64,000 bases of DNA from Tethya wilhelma (Eukaryota > Porifera > Demospongiae > Tethyida > Tethyidae): positions 8,690,722 through 8,754,721 of the forward strand of contig CAXIPT010000001.1 of NCBI GenBank assembly GCA_964030475.1. Direction: 5' to 3'. The position numbers were made by a program, and so were the translations under genes. How positions within the stretch are numbered: the stretch's first letter is position 1; every line of letters starts with the position of its first letter. This document shows, piece by piece, positions 22,001-34,300 of the stretch. The notes beneath the pieces were generated by a model. It ran no database searches, was not told the origin of the DNA, and saw only the letters and a program-made list of their open reading frames with translations.

Positions 22001-25000
22001 CAGCATCAAGCGCTGGAAGGTCAGTGTTTGGAGGACTTCTAGACCGATGCACTGTGAGCCCATTTGCTGAGCTCTTTCAGTTTGCTAATTACACTGGACT
22101 GACTCCAGATTCCTTAGATGCTTTGACTTACTTTCTCAACACAACCAACATTGATAAAAAGGAGCTTCAAACTGATATATCCTCACATCCAGTTCGGGTG
22201 TGCATTTGTAGAGATAACACACCAGACTGCAGTTACGATCCTCCAACAGTGTTTGTAAGAAAGGGCGAGACTTTCAACCTGTCCTTGGTAGCAGTGGATC
22301 AAACAAACAAGACAATCCCATATGGCACAATACACAACAGCCTGTCCTCAGAAGGTGGACTGGGAGATGGAAGATCATCTAGGAACACCAATGAAACTTG
22401 CACGGAACTAGAATACAGCATAAACTCACCTCACAATTCTGAAACGTTGATTCTTCATGCTGCTGGTCCGTGTAGAGACACGGGGATATCAAAGATGAAA
22501 ATCAATGTAGTGTTTAAACGATGTCCGATTGGCTTCAAGGATGCAAAAATGGAGTGCGAATGTGACCCTCTTCTTTTCCCTCAATACATTACAAACTGCT
22601 CAGTTGATGGTGAATCAGTGCTAAGAAAAGGAACAGCATGGATTTCTTTACTGAATGATTCTGATACCAGTGGCTACAAACTTTATCCAAACTGTCCATT
22701 GGATTATTGCCACCCAGCTAGTGAGAAAATCAGTATCAACTTGAACACTCCCAATGGTGCTGATGTACAATGTGCATTCAATCATACAGGCGTACTATGC
22801 GGTGCATGTAAAGAAGGATTGAGTACCACTCTTGGCAGTTCAAATTGTAAGCAATGCTCTAACAGCTGGCTTGCTCTGATAATCTTATTTGCAATATTTG
22901 GTATTGCATTAGTGACCATAATACTCGTCTTAAACCTAACAGTAGCAGTTGGAACCATCAATGGACTCATATTCTATGCTAACATTATTGCCACTAATCG
23001 TGCCATCTTTTTCCCGTTCCAACCAAACTTCCTAACCAGATATGTCGCTTGGATCAACCTTGACTTTGGAATTGAGACCTGTTTCTATAACGGAATGGAC
23101 ACTCTCACTAAAGTTTGGTTACAATTTGTGTTTCCATTCTACATTCTCCTTTTGGTTGTCTTAGTGATGCTACTTGCCAAGTGTTTTCCATCATTCTCAA
23201 AGCTTCTCTCTAACAGAAACCCCATAGCAACACTCGACACGCTTATCTTATTATCCTACGCCAAACTTGTTCGGACCATTTACACCACACTATCCTTTGC
23301 AACATTAAACCAGTACTCCAGTGATGGCGAGGTTGAACAAGTGGTCGTTTGGCTTGTTGATCCCAACATACGCTACTTTGAAAGTAAGCACATTCCTCTT
23401 GTGATCACTGCTCTAGTTGTCCTCCTGATAGGGTTGGTCTACACTTTCTTCCTGTTCCTATGGCAGTGGTTGTTGCGTTGTCCCAACAGAAGATGCTTAC
23501 GATGGATGAGAGATGTAAAACTGAATGCTTTCATGGATGCTTATCATGCTCCCTACAACAAAAGGCACCGTTATTGGACTGGTCTCTTGCTATTGGTAAG
23601 ACTCTTTCTCTATCTTGCAGCATCAGTTGACATAACCTACGAAGTTAGGAATACTCTTTTAACTATTGTGTGTATAGTAGTGGGCGTCTGTCTTTACAGA
23701 GAAATACAAAAGGATAGAATTTACAGACGATGGCCTCTTAATGCTCTTGAGAGTTCTTTCTTCTTCAATCTTATCATATTTGCGACTGCAACTCTCTACA
23801 TCAGGGCAACAGGAGGCAACCAGGTTGTTCTTGCCAACATATCAACATCAATCGCATTCATTTCTTTCTGCTGTATACTCGTGTATCATGCTTTTGCTAA
23901 TATTTCATACCTTCAAAGGCTAAGAGATGCAACAGTGGAGAAATGGAATCAGAGAAGGTATTTTGTTTCCAGAGATCAAGGAAAGAATGCCGAAGAAAGA
24001 GAACATCTTAATCAGTATAATCAACTTCGAGAGCCATTGGATATTTTTGACAATAATTCTATTGATGAAAATCATTTTCAAGTTGAACAATCAATGTACA
24101 AACCTCCACAACCAAAAACAGAAGTGACTCACTCAGTGGTCGATGCCATACCCAGTGCTAGTGAGGAAAACAGTTTAAACTAAAATGAGCTGTATGTCTA
24201 AAAATTGAGTATAGACAATTCACTGGGAATCGACTGAACTATAGCTAGTGCGTAACGTAGTGTGCAATTAATTTTGTATACCATGTCATATTATATGGAT
24301 ACTGAAATGCATCTATTTTCTTCACAAAATAGGGTTTAATTTTATTGTATCCATAGCTGTGCTTTAATTTTTGTGTTTGTGTAATGTCCAATATAACTAG
24401 TAGTACAGTGACACTGAGTACAGGGAAATTGCCTCGGGCAGATATGGGAATTCCTTGAATCACAAAAGCAGTATTGTTAGCAGCATACCGGGTAGTCTCT
24501 ATTATCTATGTTATAGTAGCTAGTACTAAGCTAGCTAGAATCACTGAATCTGATTGCTTATTGTGCAGGTAATCATTATCATTCTGCAAGAGTCACAGTG
24601 GTAGCATACAGGCTAGTAACTCTTACCTCTTCTGGTGTTAGATGCATGGGGTCTGTCATACTACAGCTATGACAGTAGTACAGTGTGGGTGCTTGCGTGT
24701 ACGTGTTCAGTGACATTGATCAGTAAAGGTCATCAAATTCAAATGTATAACCTGAATAATTATTGCTATATAAATTAGCACCGTTTTTATCCGGTGTTAT
24801 GACACTTAATTGGCTGGCTACTTCCACAATTTTTGGCCCTGCACGATTACACTGCCTTGCACTAAGACGCTCGGCAATTATAATCATAATTATGAATACA
24901 AAAGTGAAATAATATGTAGAAATGCAGAGGATATTACAGTTTAAATATGCCACACATGCACCTGGACTATCTCAGCCCAATATTTCTACTACAATATATT

Positions 25001-25451
25001 ATTTTACCTTCTGTGACAAATCCAAGTTGTCTGCACACAACACTGGCATCATTGGCATCAAATCTGTCATCACATACTGTCCCCCACTCATTGTTAACAC
25101 ACACTTCCACTCTTCCAAAGTTTGGTAGGCCTCCTCCAGCGAGACGAATATCACCAGTTGAACAAGGAGCTATCAAAATCATTGTATACTGTCAATAATT
25201 TAAACTATCATCTAACATTACGTAATTTCATATACTAACCTTCACACTTCACCCCAGCATCATTATGATGATCACAGATACTGGAGACACTAAGGAGTTG
25301 AGAACTAGGACAAGCTAGCATTCTTCTTTCACTTCCACTGCATGACAGCATGTCCAATACAATTGGTCCAGTTCCTTGGCCAAAGAAGGCATTAGACACA
25401 GCCTGAGTAGCTAAATGATTGAGGATAATGACATGTATTTATTACAGGCAT

Positions 25452-25502
<51 letters not shown>

Positions 25503-28500
25503 TGCATGCTATCTTACTGTCATTGTATTTGTGTGCATATCCTAATGATCTGCATACTACAGTAGCTTCAGGACCTCCCCAGCCATTGTCACACACTGTT
25601 CCCCACTGGTCATTGATACACACCTCCACTCTACCCTCATACTGATTAGAGCCATTGACAAGACGAACATCACCATAGGAACAGTTAGAGGATTCAGCAG
25701 AGTGTACTATTGAAAAGAAAAATATCACACTAAATACATTGTAGTCATTGATGATGGCAATGACATATTGGCAACTACTAGGTATTCTCTGCACTCTATA
25801 CATTTTACGTACAAGCAGACAGAAGAGATGTTAGAGTATGTTACTAATATTTTTGCAAAGCTGTTATCAATCTATCATACATGTAGATATCATATCTACT
25901 GTCTAGTAAGTGTACATGTACCTTGACATCTGACTCCAACATCCTGTGAGTGCCCACTGCGACAGTTAACAGTAGATGCATGGGAACAATCAATGAGACG
26001 TTGTTCTGTTCCAGTGCACCCAACTTCATCCAGCAATACTGATCCAACACCTGGACTATAAAATGCCGAACCAAGATGTACAGCATCTGAAAGAGAATAT
26101 AACAATAAAATTATATGAAATTTAGAATGGAAGACAACATTAAGGAACTGACCTCCTGCAAGATACCCTAGTTGACGACACACAACACTGGCATCATTGC
26201 CATCAAATCTGTCATCACACACTGTTCCCCACTGGTTGTCAATGCATACTTCCACTCTTCCAATATGAGGTAGGTTTCCATCAACAAGACGGATATCACC
26301 AGTTGAACAGGGAGCTGTAACACAATCATACTGATTATGGCACAATTACTATTCTTCGTAATACCTAACCTTCACATCTCACTCCAGCATCATCGTGATG
26401 GTCACAATTTCTAGCAATATTGAGGAGTTGAGAACTTGGACAAGCCAATATTTGGTTCTCACTGCCAGTACATGCCAAATTATCCAACAAAATAGGTGCA
26501 GTTCCACGACCAAACAAAGCATTGAGTATGGCTTGAGAAGCTAAACAAAAGAAAATGAAGATGGATCAAGTATCATTATGCAACCACATCAACTAAGGCC
26601 CCCTATAGCTGTTTACACAAATGCATTTCTAATTGAAAATGCATTCTTTTCTATACATTTCTATGTTGAATTTACACAAACACACCAAAAACCCAAACCA
26701 GAAATGCTTCAAAGTGAATGTTTTGAAAATGATACATTTTTGCGTAAATGGCAACACAACAGGGAACAAAAAAGCTTGGCTTTTACAGCTAGCTAATATT
26801 TCTATTTGAGCTTTGTCTGGTCTTAATAGCAGTTTATCATTTATTCAGTTTTTCTTGTTCAACATCTTTATGAAATTTGCCGATTTAAAGGTTGCCATGT
26901 GTGTATATTTTGATGCATTATGATATAATATACATAATGCAAACATTCCTTTAATTTGTACCCAGTACTACCGTATTGGGAATAAAAAAGCACTCATTTT
27001 TCAACTTACCATCATTATACTTGTAGGCATAACCAAGAGCTTTGCACACTACAGTAGCTTCAGGACCACCCCAGGCATTGTCACACACTGTTCCCCAGGT
27101 GTTATTGACACACACCTCCACTCTACCCTCAAACTGACTGGAACCACCAACAAGACGAACATCACCATAGGAACAGTTTGATCCCACTGAGTTAACTGTC
27201 AAGAAACTAAGTTTAATGCTTTTACAAGTAGGACTATGTATTTGTTCCACTCACTTTGGCATCTGACTCCAACATCCCCAGCATGACCTAGCCTACAGAT
27301 GATGTAGCCTCTAGGACAGTCTATAAGACGTCTCTCAGTACCTACACAGCTTATCTCATCCATCAATATGGACCCAGTGCCTCCTCCATAAAAGGCTGAA
27401 CCATAGAACACTGAATCTGCATAAACAGTATCAGTTATTAATAGTTGCCTAGGTACTACCGGGCTTGCGAGTAAAAATTGCATGTCATTTTTTTGCACCA
27501 AAATGATCTACTATGATCTACTAAGATTGCTGATTTCATGTCTTTAAATCTATAAAAAATTATTTGACTGCAAAAAAACATGCAGTTATTCTGCTCATGA
27601 AACAACAGCATTATTTTTTATTGCACATCTTGAGGGGGGGGGGGGCATTAGCGTGACATTAGAGTGAGAGCTGCGTGTACACACGAAGTAAGTACTAGCT
27701 ATAGCATAATAGTGCTATCTATGGGTATAATTAGTAGAGGAGGAATGATGAGTGAACTATCTGATTCTGGAGTTTCTGAAGGTAATCAGAAAGCTCTCTC
27801 AGCTTTCATCTTCCTTTGAGGAGTCTTCTTCCAGTGTGACTGATGATTTCTGAAGCTGGGATAGACTAGCCTCGTGCCAGTACAAGAAGTACAACAAGTA
27901 GTAAAAATTTTGAAAAAATAAGTAGTGTAGGAATGGGCAGTGCGGTAAAAAGTATTGGAACAAGGTAGGGTCTCAGTTTCGGCACATGACTACTTCATTT
28001 TTATNACTTTCACGTATATAACACTCATACTCTAATATAAAGTCTAGCTTGCTTTACGTACACTCCATGTATAGCTCAATAGCTGCTATAGCACACAACT
28101 CATTTTATCTATAATAATGTTCTGTATCTTATCTATAATTTATTTACTATAAATTTTATAACAGAAACATTATACCCAAATTGTACTATACTCTATATAA
28201 TTATGTACTCTTGGTACTATGAACATCTGACTGTCAGTGATTGAGCATGCGCAATGGACTTGCACATCACGTGGTATGAAGAGTGCACATGGTGTTTGAT
28301 CAGCCAGTTTTCCATTTTCTACGTTGCGTGACTGGTTCGTTGCATGATCCGATTGTGCTGTCATTTAGATGAAAAGTGAATATCTTCCAGCTATATAGGG
28401 AAAATGGCCGAGACTTGATGCCTAGTCTACACTCAGTGTTGTGAGTTTTCTGTTTAGTTTAACCCATGCACTATTTTACCATAGAAAGACAGTGAGTTGA

Positions 28501-31339
28501 GAAAAGAGGGATAGAGGCATTGGTTTTGCTTTAACTGTTAGCAATAAGCCTGTTCAACAGTTGTCTAGGTATACTGCAAAGCAATTTGCATGTGTCAGTC
28601 TATGTACCAGTCCACTACATATGGCATAAGACAATTGGCGTGCAGGTTCCACTGTACGTGACACATGTACTTGTTTTGCCTCTCAAATATTGAATGGTAT
28701 TAATTTTGTAATATTGTCTTCTTCATAGCACTGTGTGATATTGGTTCAGAACTCGAAACAAGATCATCCAGTTCCTTTTTCAACTCCGAGGGTACAATTG
28801 CAATTTGAAAACGCAATGATGCATGAGCTTACATTGCAGGATATGGCAAAATTGTAAAGTAAGTTAGACTGAGGTATTTACCATCGGAAAGTACATCATG
28901 TTGACAATGTATGTATATGCCAAACAAAGCCTATTAATCAATTCATTATAGTAGCGATGTCAGACCTCTACAAATTCACCTGTTTTTCCGCAGAGTTTTT
29001 CTAAGTAATATGTAAATGTTCAAATATCTGACGATAATTATCCACGAGCGCTATCCAATGGTGCTTGTTACACGATCATACATAAAACTGTTGCAAAGCC
29101 ACGCCCACCCAAAAATTTTCAATAGAAACTTCCATACATACAATTATTGAGCTAGCGGTGATTCCGCGCAACCAATTTGCACGGTTTAGGTGTCAGCAGA
29201 TAGCTCATTCATTGTCCCGTTCAACACAATTTATTTCATGAGCGTACTTCAAGCACGAGTCGAGATATTTTTGATATACTGAACGTCTTCGGAGGTCTGA
29301 TATCGCTAATTAGAGAACAGTATGTATATAGCTTCAACCCCCGACATAATTATGTGCTCAAATAAAATATTACTGTGTAAGAAGGGAGAGTTAATCTCAG
29401 AGAACATGTAATTTGAAGTTGCAAAATTTGTGTCAAACCAAAATAGCTATGTTGGAATCACAATTTTCACTTGAATCATACCGTAGATCGGGAAATTTTC
29501 GTGTTGAAAATATTTCATAAATAAAATTTTCTTGTATCTAGCTAATTTTCGTAAAATTAATATGGTAGATACAAAAAATTTTTAACGGGTCGTCACGTTC
29601 AAAAGTTCACGTTTGACATTTTCACAGACTTTAGTTTTCGTAAAATGCAGTGTCATACGAAAATTTTTGAACTCCGAAAATTTCCTGATCTACGGTAATT
29701 AGTAAAACATGTTGTGGCAAGTGTACAACACTTAATTGCTGAAGTTTTAACTGTCCAGTACTGTATATACTCGAATTGTTGTCCAATGACTAAAATAGTC
29801 ACAAAAATTAATTGTTGAGAACTAAAGTAGAGTAACTTTCCTTGTCGCTTTGCTTCTATTGGATGCATGCTTATGTGTAGTTGTTTGTGTGTATGTACGT
29901 ATGAGTATGTAATGTGACATACTTGTGTCCAGAACTGAATATTTAGCTATATGGTATTATTGTAAGCTACTACCTGGCACTGAATGCAACTGTGGGTGAG
30001 TTGAGAGTCTCTATCATTCCCTTGCATTCATAATAGCATTTATATATATATATATATATATATATTAGTTACTGGTTAAGACTGCCATTAGTAGGTTAAA
30101 CTGTAAGCTTTACTAAGAGAGAGACCTGCATAACATCCTGGTATATATCTATTGTATGGTAGACAGTAAGATTGACAAGGGCATTTGACAAAATTATATA
30201 TGCATACAGGAACGTATACTATCTATAGTCCTACACTATATGGCTTGGGTACAAATTCAATAATACCTAGCTAAACGCCTATGTCTTGGGAAAGGCCTTC
30301 CATGGAATAGTCAGGTGATGAGTACTGCTTTGAGTGAGGTCATATTGATATAATGTCTGTAAATGTCTCAAACTACACTGTGTAGAGGTTTGAGCTGCTT
30401 TGCTAATGTCTTTCACGTGTATATGTACATGTGTAATGAGACATTGTTTTGTGCCGGTATTCATGCACCTTAATGATTACCTCATTACTACGACCAGTAC
30501 CAGTTGCTCAAAGTCAATAAATACCAGTCCTGATTGCCCAAATTGCTATTTGTGGGAGTGCATGCTTTGAATGCTTTGATTGGACACGATAACAAATTGG
30601 TTTGATCTCAACATAATATTTGAAGAGGGCTTGCTGAGTCAGATAGTTTTATCATCATGATGCAGCAATTGCATTTAGTAAGTTTATTGGATTTCTGTTT
30701 TGTTCAGTATAATGCTGTGTGTATGCAAAGACTGGATATATGACAAGAAAACATGGTCAATGGCCAAGATTTTTAACTAGGTTACCTTGCAAGTTTATTG
30801 TATATTGTGGTGTTTTTTGTTCTATGTGCCTACTGCTAACTCCACTATCAGGACCAGGGTTAACATTGGAAATGTAATGAAACTCAGGAATGGCCAAATC
30901 GTAAAAAGAAAGCAAACAAAATGGAATGGTGGTTAGATTGTGTAAAGAATTCTTCGGGTGGGCTGCATGCATGCAATGTTTCCTTTTCTATACTTGTGTA
31001 GAGTATCCCCATGCTGCCCACAAGAAGAATTCATTACACAATCTAACCACAATTCCATCTTGTTTGCTCAAGAAAAACTGATGTCAATAGCCTGTAAAGA
31101 TAAGAAGAATTATTCAGAATTATTAAGAAGATGGAGAAAATTGGAGTTAGGCATATTTTACCATATAGTGGATAAATTTGGCAGGCTTAAAATTTGGCAA
31201 ATTTGCATTTTAGCATGATTGGTGATTTAATCCTGCATGCTGCAATGTTTATATGTGCATGCCTGCATATAAAACTGTTGAGCAATTTTTAACCCTCGGC
31301 ATGTGAAACATGCCGAAAGGGTTATAGTATAGTCGTTTT

Positions 31340-31376
<37 letters not shown>

Positions 31377-34300
31377 CACTCTTAATCTGAAGAACAGCAA
31401 GTCTACTCTGAAAATTAAGGACATAAGCATGGAGTACTGATGTTCATCTAAAAAAATATGTGTATCAGAAGCTAAAAGCTTATAGTTCTTGAGCTATGCC
31501 AGGATTTTCAGTCCGAACCATCGCTCGGGCCACCCACTGGCACTACGTATATGTATAGCGAGCTAACGAGAGTTGTGCGCTAGCTTCACCTCGCTAGAAC
31601 ACTGGAAGTCTGAGATAGCGACACTGTCTCTAGTATAAATGCTTAGATGTAACAGAGTATTTTCTAGTCCAAGCGCTTCATTGTGTTTTGCTAACTCTGC
31701 AGCAAGCTAGCTTGTGATAATATTATGATCGCAACGTTGCCTAAGTAGCCACGCCTATGCAACTATACAGTCTGCATTGCCAGCCTGGATGTTATACAGC
31801 TGCAGTAAAGTATAGAAAGTGTGGTTTACATGACATTGTGATGCTGATACAGTTGCAGTAAAGTATAGAAAGTGTGGTTTACATGACATTGCGATGCTGA
31901 TGGTATACGTATAATCTTGCATGCATGCCTCGATAGCCTTCTCAGAGTCAATGCCTAATTAATGCATTGATGCAATAAATATAGTATTGTATAGACAGTG
32001 TGTATTACAGCGTATATACGCCAAGGTTTTTGCACCATGCATATGGTGCCTTTCATTAATTTGGCGATTTGCAGAATAATTCACCAATTCACCAAATTTA
32101 ATTCTTGCCAAATTTATACCAGCTATTTCAGTAAACTTAAGTGATGGTTTTAAAGTTTTAAAGGCCATTTTTTCAGCTTGTTAGAAGCAGAATAAGCAAA
32201 ATAATTATAGCACTTAGTTTTTATAGAGAATTTTTACATCAATATTTGTTCCATCTTGTGCCATTCCTGATCCCAGTAGGATCTGGAAAGTTTTTTTGTT
32301 TTTTTCCCTTCCAGATTCTGAAATTTTGAAGAGTTTAAAAGCTCAGTATGGAAGCTACACCACTAATCTTCAATGCCAAAGCTTAGGCCTAAGCTTGAGT
32401 GATTAGGCCTAGTCAAAGATACTATAGATCTAAGCTTTGAAAAGTATTCAAAAATTCACAATATGGGGAAAAGAATTTCCAGATCTTATCTGGATCATGT
32501 TAGAAGCTAAGCTGCTTTATTTCCATGGCCTTCACTGACATGAATTTTAAATTTTGCAAGTGCAGCTTAAGATAGGCCTTGGTAAGGCCTGGGTACAATG
32601 CTACTGTAATGATACTAATTTTGATTCTCAGTAATAAAATTTGACAAAAGCTAATGAACAGTTGCAGTGCACATGTAACTGTTATCACAACTTTAGACAG
32701 TTACAGTCAATTCCGAGTCAGTTAGAGCTACTGTTGTTTGATCAGTGGGATCAAACGAATCTAGCACTGTTACTTGTGGTGTAGCTGAACATAGTTTCTT
32801 TGATCTCGTTACTCTTTAAAGAGAGGATTCTAGATTGGCAGTGACCGCAGTTTTCTTTGTGGTTAAACTTTGCTGCTAAGAAGTTACTGTTCACTTCCCA
32901 GAACAGCTAGTAAANCGAAGGATGCGGTGAAATTCACCTCCTCATTTTTTGGGGTAGAGCTGAGTTAACTCCTAGGCAGAGCTCGAAAGAGAAAATGGGA
33001 AACAAATACCTGTGGCACTGGAGGGACTCGAACCGCCTACCCATGGGTTGGGAGTCCGAGTCAATGGTGAACAAGCCACCAGGCCACCCCCAAGCTTTTG
33101 AAACTGGTATAAAAAACTGTCCTGTAAAATAGGCATTTTGATTAGGTAAAGGTCGAGAATATGTAGATCACATGGTTTGCATGCATTTAATGTGCATGTG
33201 CATCTAATGTACACTCCTGCTTTTTTGTAGAGACTTCTGATAAAGCAGACAGCAGTTGATCGTGAGCACTTTAGCATTGAAAAAAGTGAATAACAACAAG
33301 TAGTAAAATTTCTTAAAATAATTAACATTGTAGGAATTGGGAGTGCTAGAAAAGTAATGGAACAAGGCAAGTCTCTGAATTTCGGCACATGACTTCATTT
33401 TATGCCAAAGTCTCATAGCTGCATACATGCCTAGAGTTCTCTTATTTCATCCAAATTAACTGAGTGATTGCTTGAACCACGCATTGACTCAGAATCAGGA
33501 GCCAACTTAACTGACTTGACTTAGTGATGAAAATGAAGTATAGTCATGTACCAAAATTCAGAAACTTACCTTGTTCCATTGCTTTTACAGCACTGCTCGT
33601 TCCTACACTGTTAATTTTTACAATCATCCTCACTTTGGCATCTAACTCCAACATCTCCTCCGTAACCTGATGTACAACTAACACCAGTATTGCGAGGACA
33701 ATCAATTAGCCGTTGTTCAGTTCCCACACAGCCCAAGTCATCTAGTAAAATTGATCCAGTGCCCCGTCCATATATGGCACCAGGACGAAAGAGAGCATCT
33801 GCAAATCATAATATGTAATTAAAGGTGCAGTTTCATGGAAACCTTAGGAGTTGTGCTTACGTCACGTAATGAAGCCGTATAGTGCACATAATTTCTGTGT
33901 GCAGAATATAGGTCATCGCTAGCATGAGCCTCCAAGCCCTTTAGATTTAGCCAACGCTCATGAAAAGCTCAGTATTACTCTTCGCTAGTTTGTTGGCTTA
34001 CCCATGCAGCTATTTTTTTCCTAGCTGCACTTGTTTTCAATACTAAATTTGCGTGTTCTCGATCGAAAAAACGTCGACAAAAAATGTGCGTTTCTCCGTA
34101 AGTGTGCGAAAAAGTTACATTCCAATGACGTATTTCGACCAGTCAGATTGAGTTTTTGATTTTTGGGCCAGGAATTCAAAAAAATTGGTTGTGTAATTAC
34201 TTCTGTGAAACCGTGTTAAGTGGGGCTGAATACTGAGGATTAACTATAGACACATAAAAGACTAACTTTCTGGGAGGTATCCCAATTGCTGACACAAAAC

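Larger units (their letters stand above)
28006..29970. repeat. Inverted duplication, copy 1
   Basis: Every part I compared is the exact reverse complement of 57363-59327, with constant coordinate sum 87333 and no length change. It begins at the unknown base at 28005. It contains no gene; two miniature elements lie inside (28952-29308 and 29479-29697). Confidence 0.9.
27417..33633. other. Exon-free interval in the SRCR array
   Basis: 6.2 kb without SRCR exons or another gene. It contains two unknown bases (28005, 32915), one copy of a 1,965 bp inverted duplication, several miniature elements, a tRNA-like SINE and microsatellites. Confidence 0.6.

Noticed and set aside
21555..22052. 165-residue minus-strand frame inside the nested gene
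   Set aside because: Antisense shadow of the beta-helix gene, which has far stronger coding evidence.
28170..29868. Open frames of 64 and 71 residues repeated exactly at 57465-59163
   Set aside because: They repeat only because the DNA is duplicated; composition is non-coding and one overlaps a miniature element.
32990..33095. A functional tRNA gene on the minus strand
   Set aside because: Boxes A and B are good, but the acceptor stem does not pair and a SINE-like tail follows, so it is called a SINE.
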